Shown piece after piece: positions 8,352-16,591 of a DNA stretch of 64,000 bases. The DNA is from Emticicia sp. CRIBPO (GTDB lineage Bacteria > Bacteroidota > Bacteroidia > Cytophagales > Spirosomataceae), in contig NZ_JAAAKV010000003.1 of the NCBI RefSeq assembly GCF_009905725.1, positions 276,808 through 340,807 of the forward strand, read 5' to 3'. How positions within the stretch are numbered: the first letter of the stretch is position 1; every line of letters starts with the position of its first letter. A model generated the notes under the pieces. It was given only the letters and a program-made list of their open reading frames with translations, was not told the origin of the DNA and searched no databases. Both the position numbers and the translations under genes were made by a program.

Positions 8352-9497
8352 TCAGCTGATCAGCTGTAATTCTTTGGTTTTGTCAATTACCTGTTGGTAA
8401 TATCTTACATAATGAGGTACAATCACCTCAATATCAAATTCCTGTGCCCTTTTAAGAGCATTAAGTTTGAAAGTCTCCAGGTTTTCGTCATCCAGGATGT
8501 ACAAGGCATTTTTAACCATGTCATCCACATCGCCGACGTTGCTCATAAAGCCCGTAACCCCATTGACGTTTAATTCTGGCAATCCACCTGTGTTGGTTGA
8601 GATCACCGGTACCTGGCAGGCCATGGCTTCCAGGGCGGCCAGACCAAAACTTTCTTTTTCAGACGGCATGAAAAACAGGTCGGCTACCGACAATACTTCT
8701 TCAATCGCGTCCAATTTACCAATAAATCTGGTTTCATCACAAATATCAAGGTCACGGCATAGTTTTTCCATGGCCGGACGCTCCGGGCCGTCGCCTACAA
8801 GGAGCAGCTTGGAAGGAACATGTTTCTTGATTTTGCTGAAAGCGTAAATGATATCGTCAATTCTTTTTACTTTTCTGAAGTTGGAAGTGTGTACGATCAG
8901 TTTTTCACCGTTGGGACAAATGAACCTTTTGAAGTGCTCTTTTTCCTGTTTATGGAAACGTTCAAGGTCCACGAAATTTGGAATGACCTCTATTTCCGTC
9001 CTGATGTCGAAGGTGTCATAGGTTTCTTTTCTCAGATCATCTGAGACAGAAGTGACGCCATCGGAATTATTGATACTGAATGTAATGACAGGTTTGTAAG
9101 TGCTGTCTTTGCCCACTACCGAAATGTCAGTGCCGTGCAGGGTAGTAATGACCGGAATGTCAATGCCTTCCGATTTTAATATCTGCTTGGCTAAAAATGC
9201 CGAACTGGCATGAGGGATGGCATAGTGCACATGAAGCAGGTCCAGCTTTTCATATTTGACGACATCGACCATTTTACCGGCCAGTGCCGATTCGTATGGA
9301 GGGTATTGAAAAAGAGGATAAGAGGAAATGTTTACTTCATGATAAAATATGTTTTCGTTAAAAAAGTCTAACCTCATGGGTTGCGAATATGTGATAAAAT
9401 GGACCTGGTGTCCTTTTTTTGCCAGAGCTTTACCTAATTCGGTGGCGACAACTCCGCTGCCCCCGAAGGTTGGATAGCAAACGATTCCTATTTTCAT
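8352..9497 (-). CDS. bshA: N-acetyl-alpha-D-glucosaminyl L-malate synthase
   Basis: A 381-residue GT4 glycosyltransferase that joins GlcNAc from UDP-GlcNAc to L-malate, the first step of bacillithiol synthesis. Recognisable marks are the N-terminal loop CYPTFGGSGVVATELG, FITYSQPMRL, the HVHYAIPHASSAFLAK block, and the C-terminal donor site PSEKESFGLAALEAMACQ with its E-x7-E pair. Length and start match the family. It is the first gene of an operon continuing into the NADH dehydrogenase and ABC exporter. Bacillithiol is the main low-molecular-weight thiol in many Bacteroidota; bshB and bshC are not in this window. Confidence 0.93.
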   Translation of the reverse strand: MKIGIVCYPTFGGSGVVATELGKALAKKGHQVHFITYSQPMRLDFFNENIFYHEVNISSYPLFQYPPYESALAGKMVDVVKYEKLDLLHVHYAIPHASSAFLAKQILKSEGIDIPVITTLHGTDISVVGKDSTYKPVITFSINNSDGVTSVSDDLRKETYDTFDIRTEIEVIPNFVDLERFHKQEKEHFKRFICPNGEKLIVHTSNFRKVKRIDDIIYAFSKIKKHVPSKLLLVGDGPERPAMEKLCRDLDICDETRFIGKLDAIEEVLSVADLFFMPSEKESFGLAALEAMACQVPVISTNTGGLPELNVNGVTGFMSNVGDVDDMVKNALYILDDENLETFKLNALKRAQEFDIEVIVPHYVRYYQQVIDKTKELQLIS

Positions 9498-9535
9498 GGA
9501 AGACTTTTCTTTTATTTATTATACTTCAATAACAT

Positions 9536-9543
9536 CAAAAATA
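9536..9543 (-). promoter_or_regulatory. Candidate -7 element for the bshA operon
   Basis: Minus-strand TATTTTTG, 39 nt upstream of the bshA ATG, facing away from a plus-strand element at 9606-9613. Confidence 0.5.
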
Positions 9544-9605
9544 GAATAAATGATTCCAAATGTGGAGGGATACTTATAATTGTTCGTTTGGATAGAAGTT
9601 TTTTG

Positions 9606-9613
9606 TAATTTTG
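9606..9613 (+). promoter_or_regulatory. Candidate -7 element for the prenyltransferase-purN operon
   Basis: Plus-strand TAATTTTG. A TTG at 9580-9582 lies 23 nt upstream. The expected transcript start near 9620 argues for translation starting at TTG 9631 rather than further upstream. Confidence 0.5.
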
Positions 9614-9630
9614 ATCTAAAAATAAGCCGA

Positions 9631-10482
9631 TTGATCCAAAACATCCGTGCGTTCTTAAGCCTTATCCGGTGGCTAAATCTCCTGATCATTGTATTTACGC
9701 AATACATGGCCAGGATATTTCTGGTTGGCCCGCCGGCTGAGTGGAAATCTTACATTCTTGATCCTTACCAGGCGGCCATCAGTCTGGCTACCTTGCTGAT
9801 CGCTTCTGCGGGTTATATTATTAATGATTACTTTGATGTCAAAATTGACCTGATCAATAAGCCGGAATCTGTTATTATCGGCCGTAAAATCACCAGGAGA
9901 GCGGCCATACTGACCCATCAGACGCTGAACGGCATGGGGATTTTTATAGGACTTTTCTTAGGCTGGAAAGTTCTGATCATCAATATCCTGGCGGTGAGTT
10001 TATTGTGGTATTATGCCTCTTTTTATAAGAAAAAGGCCTTTATCGGTAATTTCCTGGTGGCAGGGTTAACGGGAGCTTCGCTGATCGTGATCTCCGTATT
10101 TTATAAACAAAATGAGTTACTGATCAATATATATGCCATTTTTGCCTTCTCTATTTCACTGATCAGGGAAATCATTAAAGACATTGAGGACATGAAAGGG
10201 GACGAAGCCCATGGCTGTAAAACCCTGCCGATTTTATGGGGCGTAAGGAAAACCAAAAGACTGCTTTACCTGATCATCGTAGCGTTTGTCTGTATTGTTT
10301 TTCTGATGGGGGCCTACCTTCATAACCCCAGACTGATGATGATCTTTGTTTTTCCGGGGTCCTTGATAGTATATTTGTTTTTTGCATTGGTCAGAGCCGA
10401 CAGAAAATCTCATTTTGCGGATTTAAGTAAACTCTGTAAATGGATCATGATCATAGGTATAGTCAGCATGGTGGCTGTTTAA
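9631..10482 (+). CDS. UbiA-family prenyltransferase
   Basis: An integral-membrane prenyltransferase with about eight to nine helices. The two Asp-rich motifs that bind Mg and prenyl diphosphate are clear: YIINDYFDVKIDLINKP near residue 65 and EIIKDIEDMKGDEAHGCK near 185. The second motif with HGCKTLPILWG is typical of the geranylgeranylglycerol-phosphate geranylgeranyltransferase-like branch found across Bacteroidota, but the acceptor is not proven. The frame is open from TTG 9580, but that codon lies upstream of the promoter-like element at 9606; I choose TTG 9631, which gives 283 residues and the family's usual short lead before RAFLSLIRWLNLL. purN follows after 10 nt. Confidence 0.82.
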   Translation: MIQNIRAFLSLIRWLNLLIIVFTQYMARIFLVGPPAEWKSYILDPYQAAISLATLLIASAGYIINDYFDVKIDLINKPESVIIGRKITRRAAILTHQTLNGMGIFIGLFLGWKVLIINILAVSLLWYYASFYKKKAFIGNFLVAGLTGASLIVISVFYKQNELLINIYAIFAFSISLIREIIKDIEDMKGDEAHGCKTLPILWGVRKTKRLLYLIIVAFVCIVFLMGAYLHNPRLMMIFVFPGSLIVYLFFALVRADRKSHFADLSKLCKWIMIIGIVSMVAV

Positions 10483-10492
10483 AAATAGAATA

Positions 10493-11083
10493 ATGGTAAG
10501 AATTGTAATTTTTGCTTCAGGTTCAGGAAGCAATGCAGAAAGGATCATAGAGTATTTTGAAAAAAAAGGCGGGGTTGAGGTGGTAATGATTCTTACCAAT
10601 AATCCTCAGGCCGGGGTGATCGAAAGAGGAAGAAGATTGGGTGTGCCTACCCTGATTTTTGACAGGAAGACTTTTACACAAACCGATAAGATTGTTGAAA
10701 TTCTCCGGTATCAGGCCGTTGACTGGGTGATATTGGCCGGCTTTTTATGGCTGGTGCCTCAGAATATCATCAGGGCGTATCATAACAGGATCATCAATAT
10801 TCACCCGGCCTTATTACCGAAATACGGCGGAAAAGGCATGTGGGGGCATCACGTGCACCAGGCAGTGGTAGATAACCGCGAAAAAGAATCGGGAATTACC
10901 ATCCATATGGTCGACGAAAAATATGACGAAGGCAAGGTTATTTTCCAGGCCAGTTGTGCCGTTGATGAAAATGACACCGCCGAGACCGTCGCTCAGAAAA
11001 TCCATTTGCTGGAATATGAACATTTTCCGGTCATCATCGATAAGGTAGTCAACTGGGAACTGGACCTTGGGCTTGCCGAATAA
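10493..11083 (+). CDS. purN: Phosphoribosylglycinamide formyltransferase
   Basis: A 196-residue enzyme that moves a formyl group from 10-formyl-THF to GAR in purine synthesis. Motifs: the phosphate loop ASGSGSNAERI at 8-18, the catalytic block INIHPALLPKYGG (Asn and His of the triad), and the Asp-containing VDEKYDEGKVIFQ. Length is normal for the family. It is 10 nt downstream of the prenyltransferase gene and likely co-transcribed. Its stop codon abuts the stop of the convergent membrane-protein gene with no spacer. Confidence 0.93.
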   Translation: MVRIVIFASGSGSNAERIIEYFEKKGGVEVVMILTNNPQAGVIERGRRLGVPTLIFDRKTFTQTDKIVEILRYQAVDWVILAGFLWLVPQNIIRAYHNRIINIHPALLPKYGGKGMWGHHVHQAVVDNREKESGITIHMVDEKYDEGKVIFQASCAVDENDTAETVAQKIHLLEYEHFPVIIDKVVNWELDLGLAE

Positions 11084-11557
11084 TTACCTCTTTTTAGGAG
11101 ACAGCTGCGAAAGTATTTTCCACAACATAAATACCACAGACAAAAACTGCACCGAATTGGCAGAAAACCTGATGATATCCGTCTTAACGAGCTCTTCAAT
11201 GAGGGTCAGGCTGCGGGCTTTGGCTAGCTGGTCATACAACGGCATCTGCCAGTAATAGGTAGCCAGCCAGTCACAGGCACAGAAGGCCAGCGAGATCAGC
11301 AGAAGACCAAGGTTCACATAAGAAGGCCTGAAGAAAATCAGGGCCAGGTTCAGTGAAGTAAGGAATATAAACGGCAGGAAAATAGTATTGTAAACCAGGT
11401 TATACTGCAATTCATGAAAAGCGACAAATTCTGCTGCTCCGACTTCTTTCCATGACTCATAGCCTCCGAAAAAGTACGTGGCGTTTGCACCAAAGTAGTA
11501 AAACGTAAGGATAATAAAAATAAGGAGTAAAAGGGCTTTTATTTTACTGGTTTTCAT
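11084..11557 (-). CDS. Four-helix integral membrane protein of unknown function
   Basis: A 157-residue protein with four strongly hydrophobic segments at about residues 7-27, 55-75, 80-103 and 133-150. Between helices 1 and 2 is a soluble loop (FFGGYESWKEVGAAEFVAFHELQ) that would face the periplasm. The overall plan of short N-terminus, four helices and His/Glu in the first loop recalls DUF1772/anthrone-oxygenase-like membrane proteins, but I cannot assign it with confidence. It is convergent with purN, stop to stop, and has no close partner on its own strand. Confidence 0.65.
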   Translation of the reverse strand: MKTSKIKALLLLIFIILTFYYFGANATYFFGGYESWKEVGAAEFVAFHELQYNLVYNTIFLPFIFLTSLNLALIFFRPSYVNLGLLLISLAFCACDWLATYYWQMPLYDQLAKARSLTLIEELVKTDIIRFSANSVQFLSVVFMLWKILSQLSPKKR

Positions 11558-11699
11558 GAAAAGGCTTTTTAAGTAGGGTTACTTCGGGCTAAATTACAAA
11601 AAAAAGCGAATTAAAACGCCCTCTTTTCGAATATACCCCGTTTTCTTATTAAGCCGTACCAAATCTGGCGAAAACCATATCTGCTGTGTATAGGAGTGG

Positions 11700-11739
11700 G
11701 TTTTATAAAGGCAGAGCCGTTGCCCCGCCCTTATAAAAC
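11700..11739 (-). terminator. Hairpin just after the DEAD-box helicase stop
   Basis: Nine-base arms GTTTTATAA (11700-11708) and TTATAAAAC (11731-11739), with further GC pairing inside. It begins 4 nt after the helicase stop. No T-run follows on the minus strand, so it may protect the 3' end rather than terminate. Confidence 0.5.
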
Positions 11740-11742
11740 GTA

Positions 11743-13014
11743 TTATTTTCTGCCTCTTTCAAACCACGGCCTCTTTCCCTTGTTTTCGGAAGACGACTGG
11801 GTTGGTTTTTTAGGAAATGAAGGTCTCTGATGTCCTGATCCGCCTCTCTGAGATGGTTTTTCGGCCACTACGTTGTCATTCAGCAATGGATAAGGGTGGT
11901 CTGTAACCACAGGGATCTTGCGGGAAATCAGCTTCTCAATGTCTCTGAGGAATTCTTTTTCTTCGGCATCACAAAAGGAGTAAGCAGAACCATTGGCTCC
12001 GGCTCTTCCTGTTCTTCCTATACGGTGAACATACGTTTCGGCAATATTGGGCAGATCAAAGTTAATAACATACTCCAGTTCGTCTACGTCAATACCCCTG
12101 GCGGCAATATCTGTCGCCACCAGAACCCTGGTGGTTTGTGCCTTAAAGTTGGATAAAGCCCGCTGACGGGCATTTTGTGCCTTGTTGCCATGAATGGCTT
12201 CGGCCGTGATGTTATTTTTAACCAAAACCTTCACTATTTTGTCGGCACCGTGTTTGGTGCGTGTAAATACCAAAGCTGTTTTGATACCTTTGTCTTCCAG
12301 GATATGGAGTAAAAGAGCGTTTTTATTGCCTTTATCTACAAAGTAAATCGACTGATTGATGGTTTCGGCAGTTGAAGAAACCGGGGTTACTTCCACTTTT
12401 TCAGGATATTGAAGGATGGTACCGGCCAGCTGGAGAATGGTAGGAGGCATGGTAGCCGAAAAGAACAGCGACTGTCTTTTGGGCGGCAACACTTTCAGTA
12501 CTCTTTTGATGTCATGAATAAAACCCATGTCGAGCATTCTGTCGGCTTCATCCAACACAAAAATCTCTATATCGGCAAGTCTTACAAAACCCTGATTCAT
12601 TAAGTCCAGCAGTCGTCCCGGCGTAGCGATCAGAATGTCTGTACCTCCGGTAAGGGAAGCTGTCTGCTTGTTTTGATTAACACCTCCGAAAATAACGGTG
12701 CAGTGGAGGTTGGTATGACGGCCATAGGCTTTGAAACTTTCTGCAATCTGGATAGCAAGCTCCCTGGTTGGCGTCAGAATAAGGCTCCTGATTTTTCTTT
12801 TCTTCTCGTTGGTCTTGTTTTCTGATAATATCTGTAAAATCGGGATGGCAAAAGCCGCTGTTTTACCTGTCCCGGTTTGGGCACATCCTAACAAGTCTTT
12901 TCTTTCCAGTACAATCGGTATGGCTTGTTCCTGAATGGGCGTTGGTGTGGAATATCCTTCTTCTTCCAGTGATTTAAGGATAGAAGGAATGATTTGTAGT
13001 GATTCGAATGACAT
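11743..13014 (-). CDS. DEAD-box RNA helicase, RhlE-like
   Basis: A 423-residue ATP-dependent RNA helicase. In order: Q motif TPTPIQEQAIP, Walker A AQTGTGKTAAFA, PTRELAIQ, GGTDILIATPGR, DEAD box VLDEADRMLDMGF, SAT, then helicase domain 2 with VFTRTKHGADK, ATDIAARGIDVDE and HRIGRTGRAG. The last ~45 residues are a basic Gly/Ser/Pro-rich tail ending RPWFERGRK, typical of RhlE-type proteins that remodel ribosome-assembly or cold-stress RNAs. I use the ATG at 13014 (MSFESLQIIPS), the family's usual start; an upstream in-frame ATG at 13059 adds 15 residues unlike the family. Confidence 0.9.
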   Translation of the reverse strand: MSFESLQIIPSILKSLEEEGYSTPTPIQEQAIPIVLERKDLLGCAQTGTGKTAAFAIPILQILSENKTNEKKRKIRSLILTPTRELAIQIAESFKAYGRHTNLHCTVIFGGVNQNKQTASLTGGTDILIATPGRLLDLMNQGFVRLADIEIFVLDEADRMLDMGFIHDIKRVLKVLPPKRQSLFFSATMPPTILQLAGTILQYPEKVEVTPVSSTAETINQSIYFVDKGNKNALLLHILEDKGIKTALVFTRTKHGADKIVKVLVKNNITAEAIHGNKAQNARQRALSNFKAQTTRVLVATDIAARGIDVDELEYVINFDLPNIAETYVHRIGRTGRAGANGSAYSFCDAEEKEFLRDIEKLISRKIPVVTDHPYPLLNDNVVAEKPSQRGGSGHQRPSFPKKPTQSSSENKGKRPWFERGRK

Positions 13015-13131
13015 AAATATTGTTTTGTTTCCGCTTCTATTTCCGGAAATATCCTGCAAGTTAGGATTTATTTACCGTAATCTCCTTATCAGAGCTTCAA
13101 AATGAGAGAAAGCCGAATCCGGAAACGGTTT

Positions 13132-14556
13132 TTATTTTTTCATTTCTACAGCGTTTCTGCCTAAGGTATAGGCGTACAAGCTGGCCGGTATATACTCCAA
13201 TGCCAGGTCTTGCCAGTCTTTTCTTCCGGTTTTGTCAATGGTAGTGACGATAGCTTCTTTAAGATGATTTTCTTTGAGAAAGCTTAGCAGGCTTTTTAAA
13301 TCAGCAGGTTTTTCAAAATATCGGTTACTCCATTTAATTTCAATAGCAAATGCAGGTTTTTGCCTTTGATTCAGGCCCACAATATCCACTTCGCCTTTTG
13401 CCCACCTTGCATAGTGAATGTAAGTATCGGAACGGTGCTGCCATTGGGAAAAAACGGCAGTTTCTACCATATTACCAATCAAAGGGTCAGTTATTGAAAT
13501 TGGAGAGAATAAAGCACTTCGTAAAGATGGATTAGTCAGGTATATTTTGAAATGACTTACTCTTTTGAAGTTTTTCGCATTCTGGTCAATTTTATGAATG
13601 ATCTGGATAAGAAACGCTGCTTCGAGATACTGAAGATATCTTTTTATGGTGTTTTTTTCTACATGCGACGATTGATTCAGCTCCTCCAGGCTGAATTCTC
13701 CTCCGGAATTGTACGCAATAGTGGTAAAAAGGGAGTTTAATTCCTGGACATCGCTTATGCCGTAAAGGCTGGGCAGGTCTCTCAACAGGACTTTATCGAC
13801 AATGTCATTTCTGATATAACGTCCGGCATCTTCCTGCATTGATGCTGAAAAAATTACTTCAGGGTAGCCTCCAAAATTTATGTACCGGATAAAATGATCA
13901 TTTAATTGGTTGATATCAAAAGTATTGTAGAAATTTCTTTCGGTCCCGTTCCAGACTTTTTTGCTTGGTATGATCAGTCCTTCAAGGTCTAGTAAATGGA
14001 TGTATTCGTGAAAAGTAAGCGGAGGTAAAGCAAAATCAGTAAACCTTCCTGCTCCCGATTCATCACTTTTCAGTTTAAGAGCAGCAGCTGCAGAGCCGGA
14101 AACTACGAAACGGGTGGTTTTAAAAGAATCGACCAGTGTTTTTAAGTGGATTTCCCATTCTTTGAGATATTGGATTTCGTCAAAAAAAACATAATAGTCT
14201 TCATAAGACTCATCTTTCAGTGCTTTCCTCGCTAGATTAAACAGGCTTTCCAGCGGAAGCCGGTTATAAATAGGAGTTTCAACAGAAAGGTAAATGATCT
14301 TTTTCGAATCAACGCCGGAGTCAATCAGCTTTTGAATAGTGTGGAATAGTAAGACGGTTTTGCCTACTCTTCTTGGGCCCATGAGGACTACGGCCCTGTT
14401 AATGTCGCGTTGACTGACCAGTTTCATGAATAAATCGAAATAAAGGCGTTTCTTCATTTTGCTGTAAAATGAATCCACATCATTTTTACTCCACCAGGGA
14501 TTGTCAAATAAAAGCCTTTGAGTGATTTGTTCCTCTGAAAAAGGATGAATAGACAT
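13132..14556 (-). CDS. AAA-type ATPase with DUF4143 C-terminal domain
   Basis: A 474-residue protein. The N-terminal ATPase has the P-loop VVLMGPRRVGKTVLL and Walker B YYVFFDEIQYL, followed by a sensor block FVVSGSAAAALKLK. The C-terminal DUF4143 region carries GEVDIVGLNQRQKPAFAIEIKW, whose D and E-x-K spacing resembles a PD-(D/E)XK nuclease fold. This family is scattered and often strain-specific in Bacteroidota; its job is unknown, though nuclease or defence-like roles have been guessed. I start at ATG 14556 (MSIHPFSEEQ); the upstream in-frame ATG at 14604 would lie inside a perfect palindrome over the likely promoter. No partner gene on the same strand. Confidence 0.82.
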   Translation of the reverse strand: MSIHPFSEEQITQRLLFDNPWWSKNDVDSFYSKMKKRLYFDLFMKLVSQRDINRAVVLMGPRRVGKTVLLFHTIQKLIDSGVDSKKIIYLSVETPIYNRLPLESLFNLARKALKDESYEDYYVFFDEIQYLKEWEIHLKTLVDSFKTTRFVVSGSAAAALKLKSDESGAGRFTDFALPPLTFHEYIHLLDLEGLIIPSKKVWNGTERNFYNTFDINQLNDHFIRYINFGGYPEVIFSASMQEDAGRYIRNDIVDKVLLRDLPSLYGISDVQELNSLFTTIAYNSGGEFSLEELNQSSHVEKNTIKRYLQYLEAAFLIQIIHKIDQNAKNFKRVSHFKIYLTNPSLRSALFSPISITDPLIGNMVETAVFSQWQHRSDTYIHYARWAKGEVDIVGLNQRQKPAFAIEIKWSNRYFEKPADLKSLLSFLKENHLKEAIVTTIDKTGRKDWQDLALEYIPASLYAYTLGRNAVEMKK

Positions 14557-14578
14557 TGTGATTATTATTAATAATGCA

Positions 14579-14586
14579 CAAAAATA
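14579..14586 (-). promoter_or_regulatory. Candidate -7 element of the DUF4143 ATPase gene
   Basis: Minus-strand TATTTTTG, 23 nt upstream of ATG 14556. It overlaps the left arm of the palindrome at 14580-14625. Confidence 0.5.
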
Positions 14587-14625
14587 CAAAATAAGATTAA
14601 TCAATTGATCTTATTTTGTATTTTT
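14580..14625. repeat. Perfect 18-bp inverted repeat over the ATPase promoter
   Basis: Arms at 14580-14597 and 14608-14625 are exact reverse complements (core AAAATACAAAATAAGAT) around a ten-base spacer TAATCAATTG. Its place over the candidate -7 element fits an operator; it could also act as an AT-rich hairpin. Confidence 0.8.
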
Positions 14626-14730
14626 TTTGAAAATAAGCTATTTTTGCTTTTTTTCTTACTCTTATTTTGCGATTGGCTTTGTTCCGGTAAATTCTCAGAA
14701 TTAGCAGCAAGTAAGCTAAACGCTTTACGG

Positions 14731-14767
14731 CTAAAAAAAAGAAAACCCCGGAATGTTCCATCCGGGG
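14731..14767 (-). terminator. Intrinsic terminator after xylB
   Basis: Minus-strand stem CCCCGGA (pairing 14746-14752 with 14761-14767), eight-base loop, then TTTTC and eight T. It starts 29 nt after the xylB stop. Confidence 0.88.
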
Positions 14768-14795
14768 CTTCCTATGCATATTGGTAAGGGTAAAA

Positions 14796-16280
14796 TCAGA
14801 TCAGTTTTTCCAGCTCGTTTTTCCACAGGTCGTAAGCAGCTGCATAAGCACCTGCCTGTGCAGGATCCGGCTCAATGGTTTTGAGGAGGGTCAGTCCGTG
14901 CATGGTTTCTGAAAGTGAGGCAAAAAGCCCAGCACCATATCCACCACCCAGGGCCGCACCTTTGGCTCCGTCGGTATCGTATAGCTCGACAGGCGTTTGG
15001 GTGGAATTGACCAGTGATTCACTGAAAACACTGCTTAAAAACATGTTGGCTTGTCCGGCACGGATCACTTTAGGTTCTACGCCGTTGTTTTGCATCATGT
15101 CGAAACCATACTTTAAAGAGAAAGCGATGCCTTCCTGGGCTGCTCTGTAAATATGAGCATCAGCATGGGTGTTGAAATCAAGCCCGATGATGTTTGAGCC
15201 GATCAGTTTGTTGCTCAGCATTCTCTCGGCCCCATTTCCAAAAGGCAGGATGCTGAGTCCCTGGCTGCCTACAGCGATCTCAGAAGCTTTGGCGTTCATT
15301 TCCTGATAACTCAGGTTTTTAGCCACATTTTCTTTCACCCAGCGGTTCAGAATCCCAGTGCCGTTGATACAAAGCAGGATCCCGACCCTGGTTTGGTCGT
15401 CCTGCTGGTGGTTGACGTGAGCAAAAGAGTTGATTCTCGACTGCGGATCATATGAAACCTGGTCACTTACCGCATAAACCACGCCTGATGTTCCGGCAGT
15501 GGCCGCAATTTCACCGGGGTTGAGTACATTAAGTGACAAGGCGTTATTAGGCTGGTCACCGGCTTTATAGGCTACGGGAATACCTGCTTTTAAGCCCAGT
15601 TGAGAAGCAATATCGGAAGTAACCTCGCCATGATTAGAGAATACAGGTTTTATTTCAGGAATAAGGTCTCTGCTGAAACCGTAATGTTTCAGCACATCCT
15701 CAGAAACAGAATTGGTAACAAAGTCCCAGAAAATACCTTCAGAAAGACCTGAATTAGAAGCCGTGATCTCTCCGGTAAGCATCATGCTGATGTAATCGCC
15801 CGGGAGCATAATTTTATAGGCCTGGTCGAAAATCTGCGGCTCATTGGCCTTTACCCACGCCAGTTTGGAGGCGGTAAAGTTTCCCGGAGAGTTAAGTAAA
15901 TGACTCAATGCTTTTTCAGCCCCGATGGCTTCAAAAGCTTTATTCCCGATTTCTACCGCACGGCTGTCACACCAGATGATAGAAGGTCTGAGTACTTTTT
16001 TGTTTTTGTCGACCATTACCAGGCCATGCATCTGGTAAGAGATGCCTATTGAAGCAATGTCTTTAGGGTCAAACTTGCCTGAAGCATTGACTCTTTCAAT
16101 GGCTTTCTGAACATTCGCCCACCACATTTCGGGGTCCTGCTCGGCCCAACCCGGCTGAGGTGAAGAAATCGATGTTTCAATGTCAGGATACTGAGCAGAA
16201 CTCACCACCTGTTTGGTTTGGGCATCCACAATCGATGCTTTGATAGAAGACGTCCCTATGTCAAGACCTAGTAATAACAT
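14796..16280 (-). CDS. xylB: Xylulokinase (FGGY carbohydrate kinase)
   Basis: A 494-residue FGGY kinase that phosphorylates D-xylulose to xylulose 5-phosphate. N-terminal phosphate loop LLLGLDIGTSSIKASIVD, QPGWAEQDPEMWW, the substrate block SYQMHGLVMVDKN, catalytic Asp in YKAGDQPNNALSL, and the C-terminal adenine loop KGAALGGGYGAGL are all present, and length matches the family. No xylose isomerase or transporter gene lies next to it, so it appears to be a single-gene unit with its own promoter-like elements and a strong terminator. Another FGGY pentulose kinase cannot be fully excluded. Confidence 0.9.
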   Translation of the reverse strand: MLLLGLDIGTSSIKASIVDAQTKQVVSSAQYPDIETSISSPQPGWAEQDPEMWWANVQKAIERVNASGKFDPKDIASIGISYQMHGLVMVDKNKKVLRPSIIWCDSRAVEIGNKAFEAIGAEKALSHLLNSPGNFTASKLAWVKANEPQIFDQAYKIMLPGDYISMMLTGEITASNSGLSEGIFWDFVTNSVSEDVLKHYGFSRDLIPEIKPVFSNHGEVTSDIASQLGLKAGIPVAYKAGDQPNNALSLNVLNPGEIAATAGTSGVVYAVSDQVSYDPQSRINSFAHVNHQQDDQTRVGILLCINGTGILNRWVKENVAKNLSYQEMNAKASEIAVGSQGLSILPFGNGAERMLSNKLIGSNIIGLDFNTHADAHIYRAAQEGIAFSLKYGFDMMQNNGVEPKVIRAGQANMFLSSVFSESLVNSTQTPVELYDTDGAKGAALGGGYGAGLFASLSETMHGLTLLKTIEPDPAQAGAYAAAYDLWKNELEKLI

Positions 16281-16591
16281 ATTGTATTTTTAAACTATTC
16301 AATTGGAATCAGGCTGTAAATATAAGCACAGTTTTTTAATTGTCAATAGTACACTTTTTTCCTCCGCCGGGTGGGGCTGTGTGCCGTGTACTGATCTTAC
16401 TTTTTTGTCGCCTGTTTTTATTGGTTTTATGAAATAAATAGCCTGTCAGTAAGAACTTTATGAAAATTAACAAGCTTCACAATGCGAGTTCAATAGTTGC
16501 TGAAATATAAAAATATTTAGTAAATATATTTTTTTTCGTATTTTCAAACGCAAAATAACAGAATACTAAAACAGTTATCAAGTTTAAAATA
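16281..16591. other. Divergent intergenic region, xylB / desaturase
   Basis: AT-rich spacer of 311 bases holding the xylB promoter candidate near 16317-16346. Toward the desaturase gene there is a TTTTCGTATTTTCAAACG stretch around 16530-16550 but no exact TAnnTTTG. No small gene or RNA seen. Confidence 0.4.
16317..16346 (-). promoter_or_regulatory. Candidate promoter of xylB
   Basis: Minus strand: TTG (in TTGACA) at 16344-16346, then 19 nt, then TATATTTA at 16317-16324, one base off TAnnTTTG. Transcription would start near 16310, about 30 nt before the ATG. Confidence 0.5.
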
